Of a DNA stretch of 64,000 nt, positions 10,202 to 19,012 are shown piece by piece. Made by a program: the position numbers and the translations under genes. Within the stretch, counting starts at the first letter, position 1. Each line of letters opens with the position of its first letter. The notes below the pieces were generated by a model, which saw nothing but the letters and a program-made list of their open reading frames with translations, did not search any database and was not told where the DNA came from. Source of the stretch: Arcobacter suis CECT 7833. GTDB taxonomy: Bacteria > Campylobacterota > Campylobacteria > Campylobacterales > Arcobacteraceae. The stretch spans positions 2,356,001 through 2,420,000 of the forward strand of contig NZ_CP032100.1 of the NCBI RefSeq assembly GCF_003544815.1, read 5' to 3'.

Positions 10202-10669
10202 TTGATTAGACTTGGTTCAAATTCATCAACACGTGCATTGATTTTAAAAAATTTTGGTATAGATTTTATTCAAAATGGTGGAGATTTTGATGAAGATTCT
10301 ATAACTACAACAAATCCTAAATCATTTTGTTATGAAGCAACAAAAGGAAAGTTTAATGAACTTTATAAAAAATATGGAATAAAAGATATACCTTTGTTGG
10401 TTGCTGATTCTGTTGTAACTTGTGAGGGAAAACTTTTACGAAAAGCAAAAGATTTAGCCGATGCAAAAGCTATGCTTGAACTTCAAAGTGGAAATAAAAC
10501 TTCTGTAATTACTTGTATGATTTACAAATCAAAAGAAAAAGAACTAATCGATATATCTATTACAACTTATGAATTTGAATCTTTTGATAAAAAACATATG
10601 CAAGAATATTTAGATTCAGGTGAGTGTTTTGGAAAAGCAGGAGCTATAAAGATACCCTTAAGTCTTTAA
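10202..10669 (+). pseudogene. maf: 5' part of host maf, cut by the mobile element
   Basis: Maf proteins are nucleotide pyrophosphatases that clear non-canonical nucleotides. This fragment begins at TTG 10202 (IRLGS, AAAGG upstream) and encodes the first ~149 residues up to GECFGKAGAI. The frame then enters foreign DNA and stops at 10669 after KIPLSL (155 aa in all). The missing 32-residue end is found intact 11.5 kb away at 22218. Joining the two gives 181 codons, exactly the length of the complete copy carried inside the element. The truncated product lacks the C-terminal segment and is probably not functional. Confidence 0.93.
10653..10663 (+). repeat. Left terminal inverted repeat of the element
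   Basis: TACCCTTAAGT lies immediately inside the left junction. Its partner at the right end, read on the other strand, is TACCCTTTAGT: 10 of 11 bases agree. It is probably the recombinase binding site next to the crossover. Confidence 0.75.
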
Positions 10670-10671
10670 CT

Positions 10672-10774
10672 TATGGACATTCTTTAAAGCCTATCTTTTC
10701 TATATTATTTAATTTCTAGTATGTCCATAGAATTTAAATAGATATGGACACTTTTTATTTTATATATGTCCATA
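10672..10774. repeat. Four copies of TGTCCATA in alternating orientation at the left end
   Basis: The 8-mer occurs at 10672-10679 (minus), 10722-10729 (plus), 10743-10750 (minus) and 10767-10774 (plus). The last two form a 9-bp inverted pair (ATATGGACA/TGTCCATAT) with a 16-base spacer. A further copy lies at the right end. Four copies within 103 bases is far above chance for this base composition, so they are likely binding sites for an element-encoded protein. They lie between the junction and the 3' end of the receiver-phosphorylase gene. Confidence 0.7.
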
Positions 10775-10787
10775 TTATATACTTTTT

Positions 10788-12017
10788 TTATTTACTCTTT
10801 ATAAAACTTCGAGCATATTCATATAAGAATTGTGCACTCGTATATGCGGCATAATTTTGAAAACCATCATTTTTTTCTCTATCAGCATAGTCACACACAG
10901 ACTTTATTATAAGAGGGTAAGGTCTTTCATGAGTAGCATGATTTGCAGCATAAACTAGTCCATATGCTTCCATTTCTATACCTACCATTTTCCGTGATTG
11001 CTTTTGTATTTCACTTGTGATATCTTCGTCTGCTATTACTGCTGCACCCGAAGCGATAGGACCTACATGTACATTTAAAACAGTTGAAATTGTTTGGTGT
11101 GTCCAAGATTCACGAATTTTATTAAGTAACCTAGAATCTTTTGCCATTTGAGCTATTTCATGACTAATATCGTCATCTAGTGGTTCTTGCTTAGGATCAA
11201 TTTCAAAAACTTTTCCATCATCTGTCTCTTTAAATTTCCCTGAACCTGAATCCCATGAAGGACTTGCAACTAGGATATCTCCAAGATTTATATTTTCTCC
11301 TTTAATAGCAGCGGCAATACCAGTCATAGCCAAATACCTAGGTCTAAAATATTCAATCATTTGTGTAGATAGTACAGCAGTTGGTACCATTCCCATTTTA
11401 TTAATAGAGATAGCAACCACTTTTAATTGCTTATCACCAAAATCAAAAACTGTTTCAATAAATGGTAATTTAGAGTTTGGCATCTCAACTTTACGCCATT
11501 TACTAGATAAAAGTTCAATTTGTCTAAATTCTGGATCATTTAGTGCACATATAATCCCTAAATCATATTTGTAATCTGTTGAATTATGCGTTGATTGTAA
11601 GTTATTATTGATTAAAGCTAAATTTTTAATTAATATTTTTTTCCACTCATCACCTGTTTCATCATAAAAAATCATATTAAACATATCACTGTTTAGCTGT
11701 TCTCTATACTCATCATATAATTCTTTGTATTCTGTAATAGAGATAATATGTGTAGGTATATTATAAATTTGAGGTCTTTGTGTTAACTGATATATAAAAT
11801 CAAAACCAGCACTTTTAACTGCTTTTTCTCCACCTCTTTTAGGTACTTGTATATCTGCTATAAATAAGTCATACTTATGCTTCTTTAATTCATCTTTTGC
11901 ATATTTTAAATCACTTACGACATCAATATCATCTTTTATTAAAAATTCTACTGCATCTAAAGTTTCCATGATAGAGCAAGCTTTATCATTATTATCCTCA
12001 AGTAGAAGTATTCTCAT
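10788..12017 (-). CDS. dtcC: Receiver-nucleoside phosphorylase effector (DtcC-like, Detocs)
   Basis: A 409-aa fusion. Residues 1-130 form a response-regulator receiver with acidic residues E7/D8 and phospho-acceptor D55 (FIADIQVP). Residues 150-405 form a purine-nucleoside-phosphorylase/MTA-SAH-nucleosidase fold with TGIAAAIKGE at 232-241, the ribose-binding type GIEMEAYG at 346-353, and the base-binding acid D376 in KSVCDYAD. In Detocs the matching effector DtcC, once phosphorylated, cleaves ATP to adenine and ribose triphosphate and stops phage growth. It overlaps the upstream stand-alone receiver gene by 20 bases, so the two are coupled. No lysine is obvious after beta-5 of the receiver (IFYDE instead of a KP-type motif). 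The role is inferred from architecture and gene order. Confidence 0.85.
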   Translation of the reverse strand: MRILLLEDNNDKACSIMETLDAVEFLIKDDIDVVSDLKYAKDELKKHKYDLFIADIQVPKRGGEKAVKSAGFDFIYQLTQRPQIYNIPTHIISITEYKELYDEYREQLNSDMFNMIFYDETGDEWKKILIKNLALINNNLQSTHNSTDYKYDLGIICALNDPEFRQIELLSSKWRKVEMPNSKLPFIETVFDFGDKQLKVVAISINKMGMVPTAVLSTQMIEYFRPRYLAMTGIAAAIKGENINLGDILVASPSWDSGSGKFKETDDGKVFEIDPKQEPLDDDISHEIAQMAKDSRLLNKIRESWTHQTISTVLNVHVGPIASGAAVIADEDITSEIQKQSRKMVGIEMEAYGLVYAANHATHERPYPLIIKSVCDYADREKNDGFQNYAAYTSAQFLYEYARSFIKSK

Positions 12018-12471
12018 TGTTCTTCCTTATATATTCATTTAATCTATTTTCTAATTTTTCTTGCCAACCAATTAATCCATTGTGATAGTAAATAATTTCT
12101 TCAAATATCTCTCCATATGAAATTTTTAATTCTTTTTCAAGTTCAGAAAAAGTTACTTCATCTTCTCCAAAAGTTTCAAATTGAGTCATAACAACTACAG
12201 GCATTATCAAATCTCTTCTAATCATTTTACTCATGATTTCTTTTCCTGCAAAGACTTTTATTCTACCACCATTCTCTTCAATAGAGATATCATAAGTTGG
12301 CATTGTCATATCAAGAATAACTAAATCAAATAACTCATGTTGAATACATTTTAAAGAGCTTTGATAAGAGTGTCGTTCTGATATTTCAAATTTATCATTA
12401 AATTTTGTAATAATAAATGATTTGATTCGTTCACGTTTATTAATATCATCATCAGCAATCAATATTTTCAT
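11998..12471 (-). CDS. dtcB: Stand-alone response-regulator receiver (DtcB-like, Detocs)
   Basis: A 157-aa single-domain receiver with an acidic cluster D7-D8-D9 and phospho-acceptor D54 in VILDMTMP; there is no output domain. In Detocs, DtcB is a phosphate buffer that drains stray phosphate from the kinase so that the ATP-cleaving effector is not switched on without infection. The gene overlaps the kinase gene by 20 bases at its start and the effector gene by 20 bases at its end, giving three genes with linked translation. The receiver carries an insert after D54 (the NGGRIKVFAGKE region) and lacks an obvious beta-5 lysine. Confidence 0.83.
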   Translation of the reverse strand: MKILIADDDINKRERIKSFIITKFNDKFEISERHSYQSSLKCIQHELFDLVILDMTMPTYDISIEENGGRIKVFAGKEIMSKMIRRDLIMPVVVMTQFETFGEDEVTFSELEKELKISYGEIFEEIIYYHNGLIGWQEKLENRLNEYIRKNNENTST

Positions 12472-15400
12472 AATAAAGTCCTTCCCTTTCTAAAATTATC
12501 TCTGAGTAAAAGTATTTTTTATCAAGATACTTTAATTTTATGCTTGTTTTACAAAATAAATCTGTATTTAAAATTTTAATAATTTTATAAAACCCACTTC
12601 CTCCTTCTTTTCGTACCTTTTCCATTCCTTGACGTATATTTAAATCGTTTTCTAACTGATTAACATAAGTAATTCTCTCCTCTGTACATGTTTTTTCATC
12701 TATATCATTAATACATATAAATTTACATTGATTACTTTCAAAATTAATAGTTATTTTAATAGAGTTTTCTTCAAGTCCAGACCTTTGAATACAGTTATCA
12801 AAGATTGTATAAAAAATTGTAACAAAATTGTTCAAAGTAATGCCCTTAAACATATAATCTAAAGAACTAATTTTAGTCTCCATATTTTTATGTGGATAAA
12901 TATTCTCAATCATATTTCTTGCAATATCAATAGCAAGGTCTAAAGTATAGTCTTGGGTATTAAATGTTTTTGAACGTTTAAACCAATTTGATACTGTAAC
13001 TAATGAATTTAAAAGCTCTGTTCTAGATTTGGTAATTGACTGATCTAATTCTTTATATTTACCATCACTATTCATATTTGCAATCCTTTTTTGCAAGACG
13101 TCAAAAATTCGATTATATTTAGGCATTAGTACATTATTTATATTTGTTCTAATAACCTCTAAATTCTCCTCTGTTACTTCCCAAAGCTTTGAGAAAATTA
13201 ATTCAGTAAACTCTTCATAAGTAGTTTTAGGATGTATATGAGATTCTAAATCCTCTAGTTCATGTGTTCCAAATATATAGGCAAACATTCCGTTATCAAA
13301 CATTTTTGACTCTGTAAGAATTTGAATCCAGTTATTTTTAAGTATGTTAATCAATCTATCAGTACGTTTAGAAAAGTCATTAAGATATTTTAAAACATTT
13401 TCGAGATTTTCTTCATCATAATAATATTTATCTATCCAATATTCATTGTCTTTATACACATTTGTTTTTTCATTTCTAAGTGTTATAAGGTGTTCCGCCT
13501 CTAAAGGTTTACGTAATAATCCTGATAAAGTACCATGTCGTATATTTACACTTAAATAAGTATCTAATCCATAATCACTATTAGTTGTAAACAAATCCCG
13601 TATATGGTAAAAAATTTTCCAGAATACCATCTGCCTATCATTTGTAGTAATTTGAATCATTACCCCATCATCACCCTCAATCTCGATGTAATCGTTTTTT
13701 TTATCTTGCTTATCAGTTGTTAAAAGCTTCATATATCGAGTGTAAGACTCTTTAAGTTTCAACTCTGAAATCTTCTTTATACCTTCAATATCAACATAAA
13801 TTTTACTTTGTTCTATTTCAGACATCTTCTTATTAATAAAAAGCTTTGCAGTATATTCTTTAATCTGATTTGAATATATATCATGGTTTCTAGAATCTAA
13901 TTCAATAAGAATTTGACATATTTTAATACGTTCCTCATATAACTCATTAGAGGAATAAAACTCAGAACTTGTGTCCATAACATTAGGAATACATATATAA
14001 CGTAAAAAGTAAATAGATTTTTTCCGATTATGTACATCAATTTTTGATAAAAGCCCTTTAGGCTTTTCTAAATTGTATGTATATAATACGTCTTCATAAG
14101 TATTTTGAAGGTCTAGAAATATAAAACTATTTACTTTTAAATGTTTAATACAAATATCATATAAAATTGACAATGATAAAAAATCCTTAACTTTTATTCT
14201 TTCAAGTTTCATTTTCTGTATAATTTCACTAATTGGGAAAATTTTATAAAGATTATTATTTTCTATGTATTGTGAACTTATTAAACTAATACATTCATCT
14301 ATTCTATTAAGTTCTATTAAACATCGTATTTTACCCTTTAAGGAGTTTTGTATGTCAATATAATCAGTATCATCTGTCTCAAAAATCTCGTCATAAAGAG
14401 CTAATGCACTTTCAAATTGATTATTATTCTTTAAATATTTAGCAATATAATATTTTTCCCTTATTGTAGGTAGTTTAATATTTTTTATATCCTGGATCGT
14501 CAAATTATTATGTAATGCTTTAAATAACTGAGTAGTTTTTAAACTTCCATGCATATTTTCTATTTGATTTAAATATTTACTACCTTGATTATGAGTTAAA
14601 AAAACCTCGACTTTTTTAGGAGTATTAATAATAGAATTAAGTTTTGCAATGATAATATCTTTATGTATCGTATCACTATTATCATCATTATATGCATTAT
14701 GCAAGAAATCATAAAGTGTTGCACTCCAATGATGTGTAGAAAAACTATAAATTAACTTGCTTAAACTTAAATATGACTCATAAGATTTATCATTCTTCAA
14801 TAAAATATTATACATATTTTTAAGTATGTCATTTAAGAAAGTATTATCAACATTAGGGTATAAACTGCTATTTCTAATTAAACTCTTAATATATATTTCA
14901 CAAACCTCAATAATATATGGGTATCTATCTAATATTTTTTTAGAAAGTTTACTAGAAGTTAAATAATCAGCATTCGTATAATGTTCAAGTAGTATATTAA
15001 CATCTTTATCAAGATCACTATTTATTATATTGTTTTGATTATTATAGAAAAAGTGTAAATTATTTAAAAATACTTCATCAACATATTTATTTAAAATATC
15101 AATTGATTCTGAAAATATATCTTGATATTGTTCTTGATCTATTTGTTGAGCAACTTGTTTAAAAGAGATATATCTATCAAGAATAGAAGAGTCACTTTCA
15201 AAAGAAATTACATCAAAATAGCTTGAAATGGGTTCTATAGAACTACAGTTTAATCTGAAACTAACATAATTCATCAATTGAGGATTAAGTTTATAATTAC
15301 GTAAATCTTTGAACTTATCTTTAATATACTCTTCATATTGTTTTGAGTTCATATTTGAATCAATTTTATTGCTTGTAAAATCTACAAGAAGTTTCACTAC

Positions 15401-15919
15401 ACCATTTATGTTATCATTGTCTAAAATTGCGTTAACAAATTTCCTAAGCTCTGAAAAACCTTCAGCATAATTAATAAGAAGCATTTTATTTTCAATAAGC
15501 CACATTGAATAACCAAATTTAGACTCAATATCTTCTAAAATGCTATGTGCCGTTTCAAATTCGCCTTTTACAAAATTTATCTCAAACATGTGTCTCAAAG
15601 ACTCAAATTCTTTAAGTTCTCTTTTAAATATCTTTAAAACATTAGCTTCCCAATATACTGCATTATTAAGATTTGTAGCTGCAGAAAATGGAACATTTTG
15701 GTGTTTTAAATCAATAATTGTTTTTGGGAAAGGTTCATATACAATATACTTTTTAAATAATCTGATTTTATATAATCTTTCAATATTAGCTCTTATAAGA
15801 TGTTTACCCTTATTATCTGTATTATTAATAAAATTAAAAAAATTCAATTCTATTCTATACTTATCAAGTAAATCAATTTTTAATCTTTTAAATTCTGTCA
15901 ATTCTCTTTTTTTCTTCAT
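12452..15919 (-). CDS. dtcA: Large sensor with C-terminal histidine-kinase ATPase (DtcA-like, Detocs)
   Basis: A 1155-aa protein. The first ~750 residues are helical with repeat-like segments (for example AKYLKNNNQFESALALYDEI), consistent with TPR-type sensing. The C-terminus is a GHKL ATPase: N-box IFDNCIQRSG with N1042, an acidic ND near 1071, and a glycine-rich GGSGFYKII at about 1106. In Detocs, DtcA senses phage through its repeats and phosphorylates DtcB and DtcC. I see no canonical H-box (H-E-L-K/R-x-P) ahead of the N-box; ELLNSLVTVSNWF occupies about that place, so the phosphorylated histidine is unassigned. The ATG start at 15919 has AGAGGA upstream. The separate promoter region is 15920-16045. 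Confidence 0.83.
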   Translation of the reverse strand: MKKKRELTEFKRLKIDLLDKYRIELNFFNFINNTDNKGKHLIRANIERLYKIRLFKKYIVYEPFPKTIIDLKHQNVPFSAATNLNNAVYWEANVLKIFKRELKEFESLRHMFEINFVKGEFETAHSILEDIESKFGYSMWLIENKMLLINYAEGFSELRKFVNAILDNDNINGVVKLLVDFTSNKIDSNMNSKQYEEYIKDKFKDLRNYKLNPQLMNYVSFRLNCSSIEPISSYFDVISFESDSSILDRYISFKQVAQQIDQEQYQDIFSESIDILNKYVDEVFLNNLHFFYNNQNNIINSDLDKDVNILLEHYTNADYLTSSKLSKKILDRYPYIIEVCEIYIKSLIRNSSLYPNVDNTFLNDILKNMYNILLKNDKSYESYLSLSKLIYSFSTHHWSATLYDFLHNAYNDDNSDTIHKDIIIAKLNSIINTPKKVEVFLTHNQGSKYLNQIENMHGSLKTTQLFKALHNNLTIQDIKNIKLPTIREKYYIAKYLKNNNQFESALALYDEIFETDDTDYIDIQNSLKGKIRCLIELNRIDECISLISSQYIENNNLYKIFPISEIIQKMKLERIKVKDFLSLSILYDICIKHLKVNSFIFLDLQNTYEDVLYTYNLEKPKGLLSKIDVHNRKKSIYFLRYICIPNVMDTSSEFYSSNELYEERIKICQILIELDSRNHDIYSNQIKEYTAKLFINKKMSEIEQSKIYVDIEGIKKISELKLKESYTRYMKLLTTDKQDKKNDYIEIEGDDGVMIQITTNDRQMVFWKIFYHIRDLFTTNSDYGLDTYLSVNIRHGTLSGLLRKPLEAEHLITLRNEKTNVYKDNEYWIDKYYYDEENLENVLKYLNDFSKRTDRLINILKNNWIQILTESKMFDNGMFAYIFGTHELEDLESHIHPKTTYEEFTELIFSKLWEVTEENLEVIRTNINNVLMPKYNRIFDVLQKRIANMNSDGKYKELDQSITKSRTELLNSLVTVSNWFKRSKTFNTQDYTLDLAIDIARNMIENIYPHKNMETKISSLDYMFKGITLNNFVTIFYTIFDNCIQRSGLEENSIKITINFESNQCKFICINDIDEKTCTEERITYVNQLENDLNIRQGMEKVRKEGGSGFYKIIKILNTDLFCKTSIKLKYLDKKYFYSEIILEREGLYYENIDC

Positions 15920-16045
15920 ATTTCCTCTAATAATATATAATCAATAGTATAGCAAACTATATATTATTTATAGTTATTATTAAATAATTTATTAACTCTA
16001 TTTAATAAGGAAAAACTTTTTTATTGACATCTTTAAGCTAAATTT
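15920..16045 (-). promoter_or_regulatory. Promoter region of the Detocs-type operon
   Basis: This 126-base AT-rich gap between the element maf and dtcA holds AGAGGA just before the dtcA ATG, a TATACT-like -10 on the minus strand near 15950, and a small inverted repeat TATAG-CAAA-CTATA at 15948-15961 overlapping that -10. The repeat could be an operator; this is inference only. Confidence 0.45.
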
Positions 16046-16591
16046 TTATAAATGCGGTAATAGTTTTTCAATAGTTAGTCCCATTGCACAAGACTCATAT
16101 CCAATATATTCTTTTATATAAGGCTTACAAAACCCTTCTACCATGATAGCTCCAGCCTTACCAAAGCATTCACCTGATTTTATATAGTCTTTAACATCCT
16201 GTTCATCAAATTTTTCAAATTGATATGTTGTAATAGAAATATCAACAAGCTCTTTTGTTTTACTTTTATAAATCATACAAGTAATCACTGAAATTTCATT
16301 ACCACTTTGAAGTCCAAGCATTCGTCTTGCATCATCTTCATCTTTTGCTTTTCTAAGTAATTCACCATTTGTTGTAACTACACTATCTGCAACAAGTAAA
16401 GGCATATCTTCAATTCCATATTTTTCATACAATTCTTTAAATTTACCTTTTGTTGCTTCATAACAAAAAGATTTAGGATTAGTTGTTGTAATTGAATCTT
16501 CATCAAACTCCCCACCATTTTGAATAAAATTTATTCCAAAGTTTTTAAGAATCAATGCCCTTGTAGGTGATTTTGAACCTAATCTAATCAT
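16046..16591 (-). CDS. maf: Complete Maf-family nucleotide pyrophosphatase carried by the element
   Basis: A full 181-aa Maf protein, the same length as the reconstructed host gene and about 80% identical to its N-terminal part by eye (roughly 119 of 149 positions). It keeps IRLGS, ALILKNFGI, LLVADSVVT, the LRKAKD loop and GECFGKAGAI, as well as the end region missing from the broken host copy. It begins with ATG (the host used TTG), and the ATG overlaps the stop of the preceding 128-aa gene as ATGA. It is thus translated with the recombinase operon. The simple reading is a rescue gene that replaces the function destroyed by insertion. Confidence 0.93.
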   Translation of the reverse strand: MIRLGSKSPTRALILKNFGINFIQNGGEFDEDSITTTNPKSFCYEATKGKFKELYEKYGIEDMPLLVADSVVTTNGELLRKAKDEDDARRMLGLQSGNEISVITCMIYKSKTKELVDISITTYQFEKFDEQDVKDYIKSGECFGKAGAIMVEGFCKPYIKEYIGYESCAMGLTIEKLLPHL

Positions 16592-16974
16592 CTATAATTC
16601 CTATTAATGCTATTTTCTGGATGTTTATATTTTTCTATTTCTTTTTCTAATTCATTAATTGTTTCTAAATACATTAGCTCTCTATTTAAACTTTCATTAT
16701 ATAAAATCTCAACATTAATTTTATCTTGCTTTGTTTTTTCAAGTTTACCTTGTAGCTTTCGTACTCCTTGTGTACGTTTTGCTTCTGCCTCTAAAATATC
16801 AGTAATCAATTGCTCAAAGCCTTCTCGACTTCTTTTAATACTACCCCGCTTTCTACAGGCTTCAAGTGCAACAGTATCATTATTTATTTTTGAATCTTTT
16901 GGAATATTTAATGGTTTATTATTTATAAGACGTTGTAATGCATCATAATAATAATCAATTGCTTTTCGTGCCAT
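16588..16974 (-). CDS. Small coiled-coil transposition accessory protein (TnpC-like)
   Basis: A 128-aa basic protein. Residues ~25-60 (TVALEACRKRGSIKRSREGF) resemble the DNA-binding N-terminus of small proteins found next to Tn554-type recombinases; residues ~60-120 form a long charged coiled coil. Tn554 TnpC has about the same size and genetic position, and in that transposon it affects the efficiency and orientation of insertion. It lies 10 bases after the 675-aa recombinase gene and overlaps the element maf by 4 bases. No catalytic residues are expected. Confidence 0.75.
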   Translation of the reverse strand: MARKAIDYYYDALQRLINNKPLNIPKDSKINNDTVALEACRKRGSIKRSREGFEQLITDILEAEAKRTQGVRKLQGKLEKTKQDKINVEILYNESLNRELMYLETINELEKEIEKYKHPENSINRNYR

Positions 16975-16984
16975 ATTATCTCCT

Positions 16985-19012
16985 CTATTTATTAATCAAT
17001 TTTTTTCTATATTTTTTCAATTCTTCAAGATCGGCTATTTCAGTTCTGTACTCAACAGTATCACCATAATTATTCTTATATAAATATTCAATACTCTTTT
17101 TTTGTTGAATAATCATATTATCTATTTTTTCTTTTTTAATTATTGCCCCTGTACAACTAGCACATGCGTAAATACTATGTACTAATCTATAGTCACATGG
17201 TTCAGATGATACACAAGCTCCTAATGCAGTTTCTTTATATATCATCTCACCACTCTTAAATCGTTTCATTAGATTCTTACGATTTTCTTTAAAAAAAGGT
17301 AGAAACTCTTCTTGATTATTATGCTTATTATGTTTTTCTATATAACTACCGTGTACACCAAATAATTCTTCATCAGAAAAAAGTACATCTCTAACATAAT
17401 ACAAAGTCTGTAACTCAGTTTTAGTTTCTTGATATTCTCTACTTAAAACTTTTTCTGGTTTAAAAAGATTTTCTGCGTTATGAGAATTATTTCCATAATA
17501 CATTGTCATATCTATAAATAAATGTTTCATTTGTTGTTGTAGTCCACCAATAGAAACCATGCCACTTTGTAATGCATAAACAACTAAACTCCTACGATAT
17601 TGATGATAAGAGAAATTCCACACATTTCCAATCTCAATAGATTCATCTGTTTTCAGTGGATTTAATTTTTCCAATTCTTTCTTATCATCTTCCGTAATTG
17701 TTATCTGCAATATATCCAATGGCAATTCATCTTTTACTTGTGCATCTCTCATCCATAAAGATGATTTTAGAATAATATTATTCTCATCCTTTGGTTTTAA
17801 AAATCCAGTCTTTGGAAAAAGAGGGAAAGATTCAAAATCTATTTCATATATTTTTGTTATCACATGATTTAATTTATTTAATATATTAATAAGACTCTCT
17901 ACTCGTGAAGATGTTATCCATGCAGTTTCTTCAAAAGAAGGTGTCAATTTAGTTGTCTTTCCTAATAGTTTTAAAACAGTTCCACTTTCTGTTAGCGTTG
18001 TTATCAAGCAATTATTATTTAATGATAAAGCTTCATTTCTTCTCATCCCACTATATGTTAATAGTTGATGAAAACATGTAGAATAAATTAAATTTAAAAA
18101 TTTAGCAAAACTTCTACGATTTTTAACTTCATATATACTAAATAATTTACTTAATTGAAATTGACTTACTGCATCAGTCCATTTTACATACTGACTAGGG
18201 ATAAGATTATATTTAGTAATCATAGCCATTGTTGAACCGAAGCCACGGTTTGATAAAAATTGTTCAAAAAAATCACTTAGTGAATTAATATATTGATTAA
18301 TATTATCTATATGTTCCCATCGTTTTTTGATGCCATAAAGGTAAATTCTTGATGGTATCAATAAAGTTTGCTCACTATTTTCTTCATTTTTTTTTCTTGA
18401 ATATTCCACAAACTGTTTAATCTCATTCGTGAAAACACTCTGAATATTATGAATAATATTATAACTTTCACATAAATATTTAAGTAACCTTGCAAGAAAT
18501 CTTAATTTTGTAGTGTCTTTTCTGTTAACATATAAATATTTTAAAATAAACTTTTCTGAAAATAAACTTTTCATTAGGCTAATATTATTTTGTTCAGAGA
18601 ATTGACTCAAAGGTCTTATTGCTGAATAGAAATAGTTATACAAAGTCAAAACAGACAATTGACTACTCTTATTACCTCTACCCATAATCAACAATATAAG
18701 CATAATTTTTTTAGCTATTTTAGAATCATCTAATCTTAATGTTCCAAAGTTTATTTTATCTTGATAAGTAGAAATAACAGAATAAGCACTAAAATCCCAT
18801 ATGTCATCTTGGAATCTAGATAAAGTATTTCCCCTATTGTCTCGTGATATAACAAAAGTATTTTGAATTTCTTCTATTTTAAAATTTTCATCAATGTATA
18901 GTACATCAGATTTAGCTTTTTCATTAGGAGCTAATTCATCAAATATATAATAAGTTTGTGCTGTCACTTGAGAACTCCCATATCTAATAATTTTTTGAAT
19001 TTGTGTTCCCAA
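16985..19012 (-). CDS. Tyrosine recombinase, third of the trio (TnpB-like)
   Basis: A 675-aa phage-integrase-fold protein with a long N-terminal region and a catalytic part at ~310-510: R324 in SGMRRNEALSL, H470-x-x-R473 in YHQYRR, H497 and probable nucleophile Y506 in MTMYYGN. The C-terminus has four cysteines (GAC-x5-C then CASC) that may bind zinc, as seen in large Tn554-type recombinases. The set of catalytic residues looks complete. The start at 19012 lies 49 bases inside the 615-aa gene, so the two are probably coupled. Confidence 0.85.
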   Translation of the reverse strand: MGTQIQKIIRYGSSQVTAQTYYIFDELAPNEKAKSDVLYIDENFKIEEIQNTFVISRDNRGNTLSRFQDDIWDFSAYSVISTYQDKINFGTLRLDDSKIAKKIMLILLIMGRGNKSSQLSVLTLYNYFYSAIRPLSQFSEQNNISLMKSLFSEKFILKYLYVNRKDTTKLRFLARLLKYLCESYNIIHNIQSVFTNEIKQFVEYSRKKNEENSEQTLLIPSRIYLYGIKKRWEHIDNINQYINSLSDFFEQFLSNRGFGSTMAMITKYNLIPSQYVKWTDAVSQFQLSKLFSIYEVKNRRSFAKFLNLIYSTCFHQLLTYSGMRRNEALSLNNNCLITTLTESGTVLKLLGKTTKLTPSFEETAWITSSRVESLINILNKLNHVITKIYEIDFESFPLFPKTGFLKPKDENNIILKSSLWMRDAQVKDELPLDILQITITEDDKKELEKLNPLKTDESIEIGNVWNFSYHQYRRSLVVYALQSGMVSIGGLQQQMKHLFIDMTMYYGNNSHNAENLFKPEKVLSREYQETKTELQTLYYVRDVLFSDEELFGVHGSYIEKHNKHNNQEEFLPFFKENRKNLMKRFKSGEMIYKETALGACVSSEPCDYRLVHSIYACASCTGAIIKKEKIDNMIIQQKKSIEYLYKNNYGDTVEYRTEIADLEELKKYRKKLINK

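Noticed and set aside
10672-10774. CRISPR-like reading of the TGTCCATA repeats
   Set aside because: Repeats are only 8 bases, alternate in orientation and have unequal spacing; they are better read as protein-binding sites.
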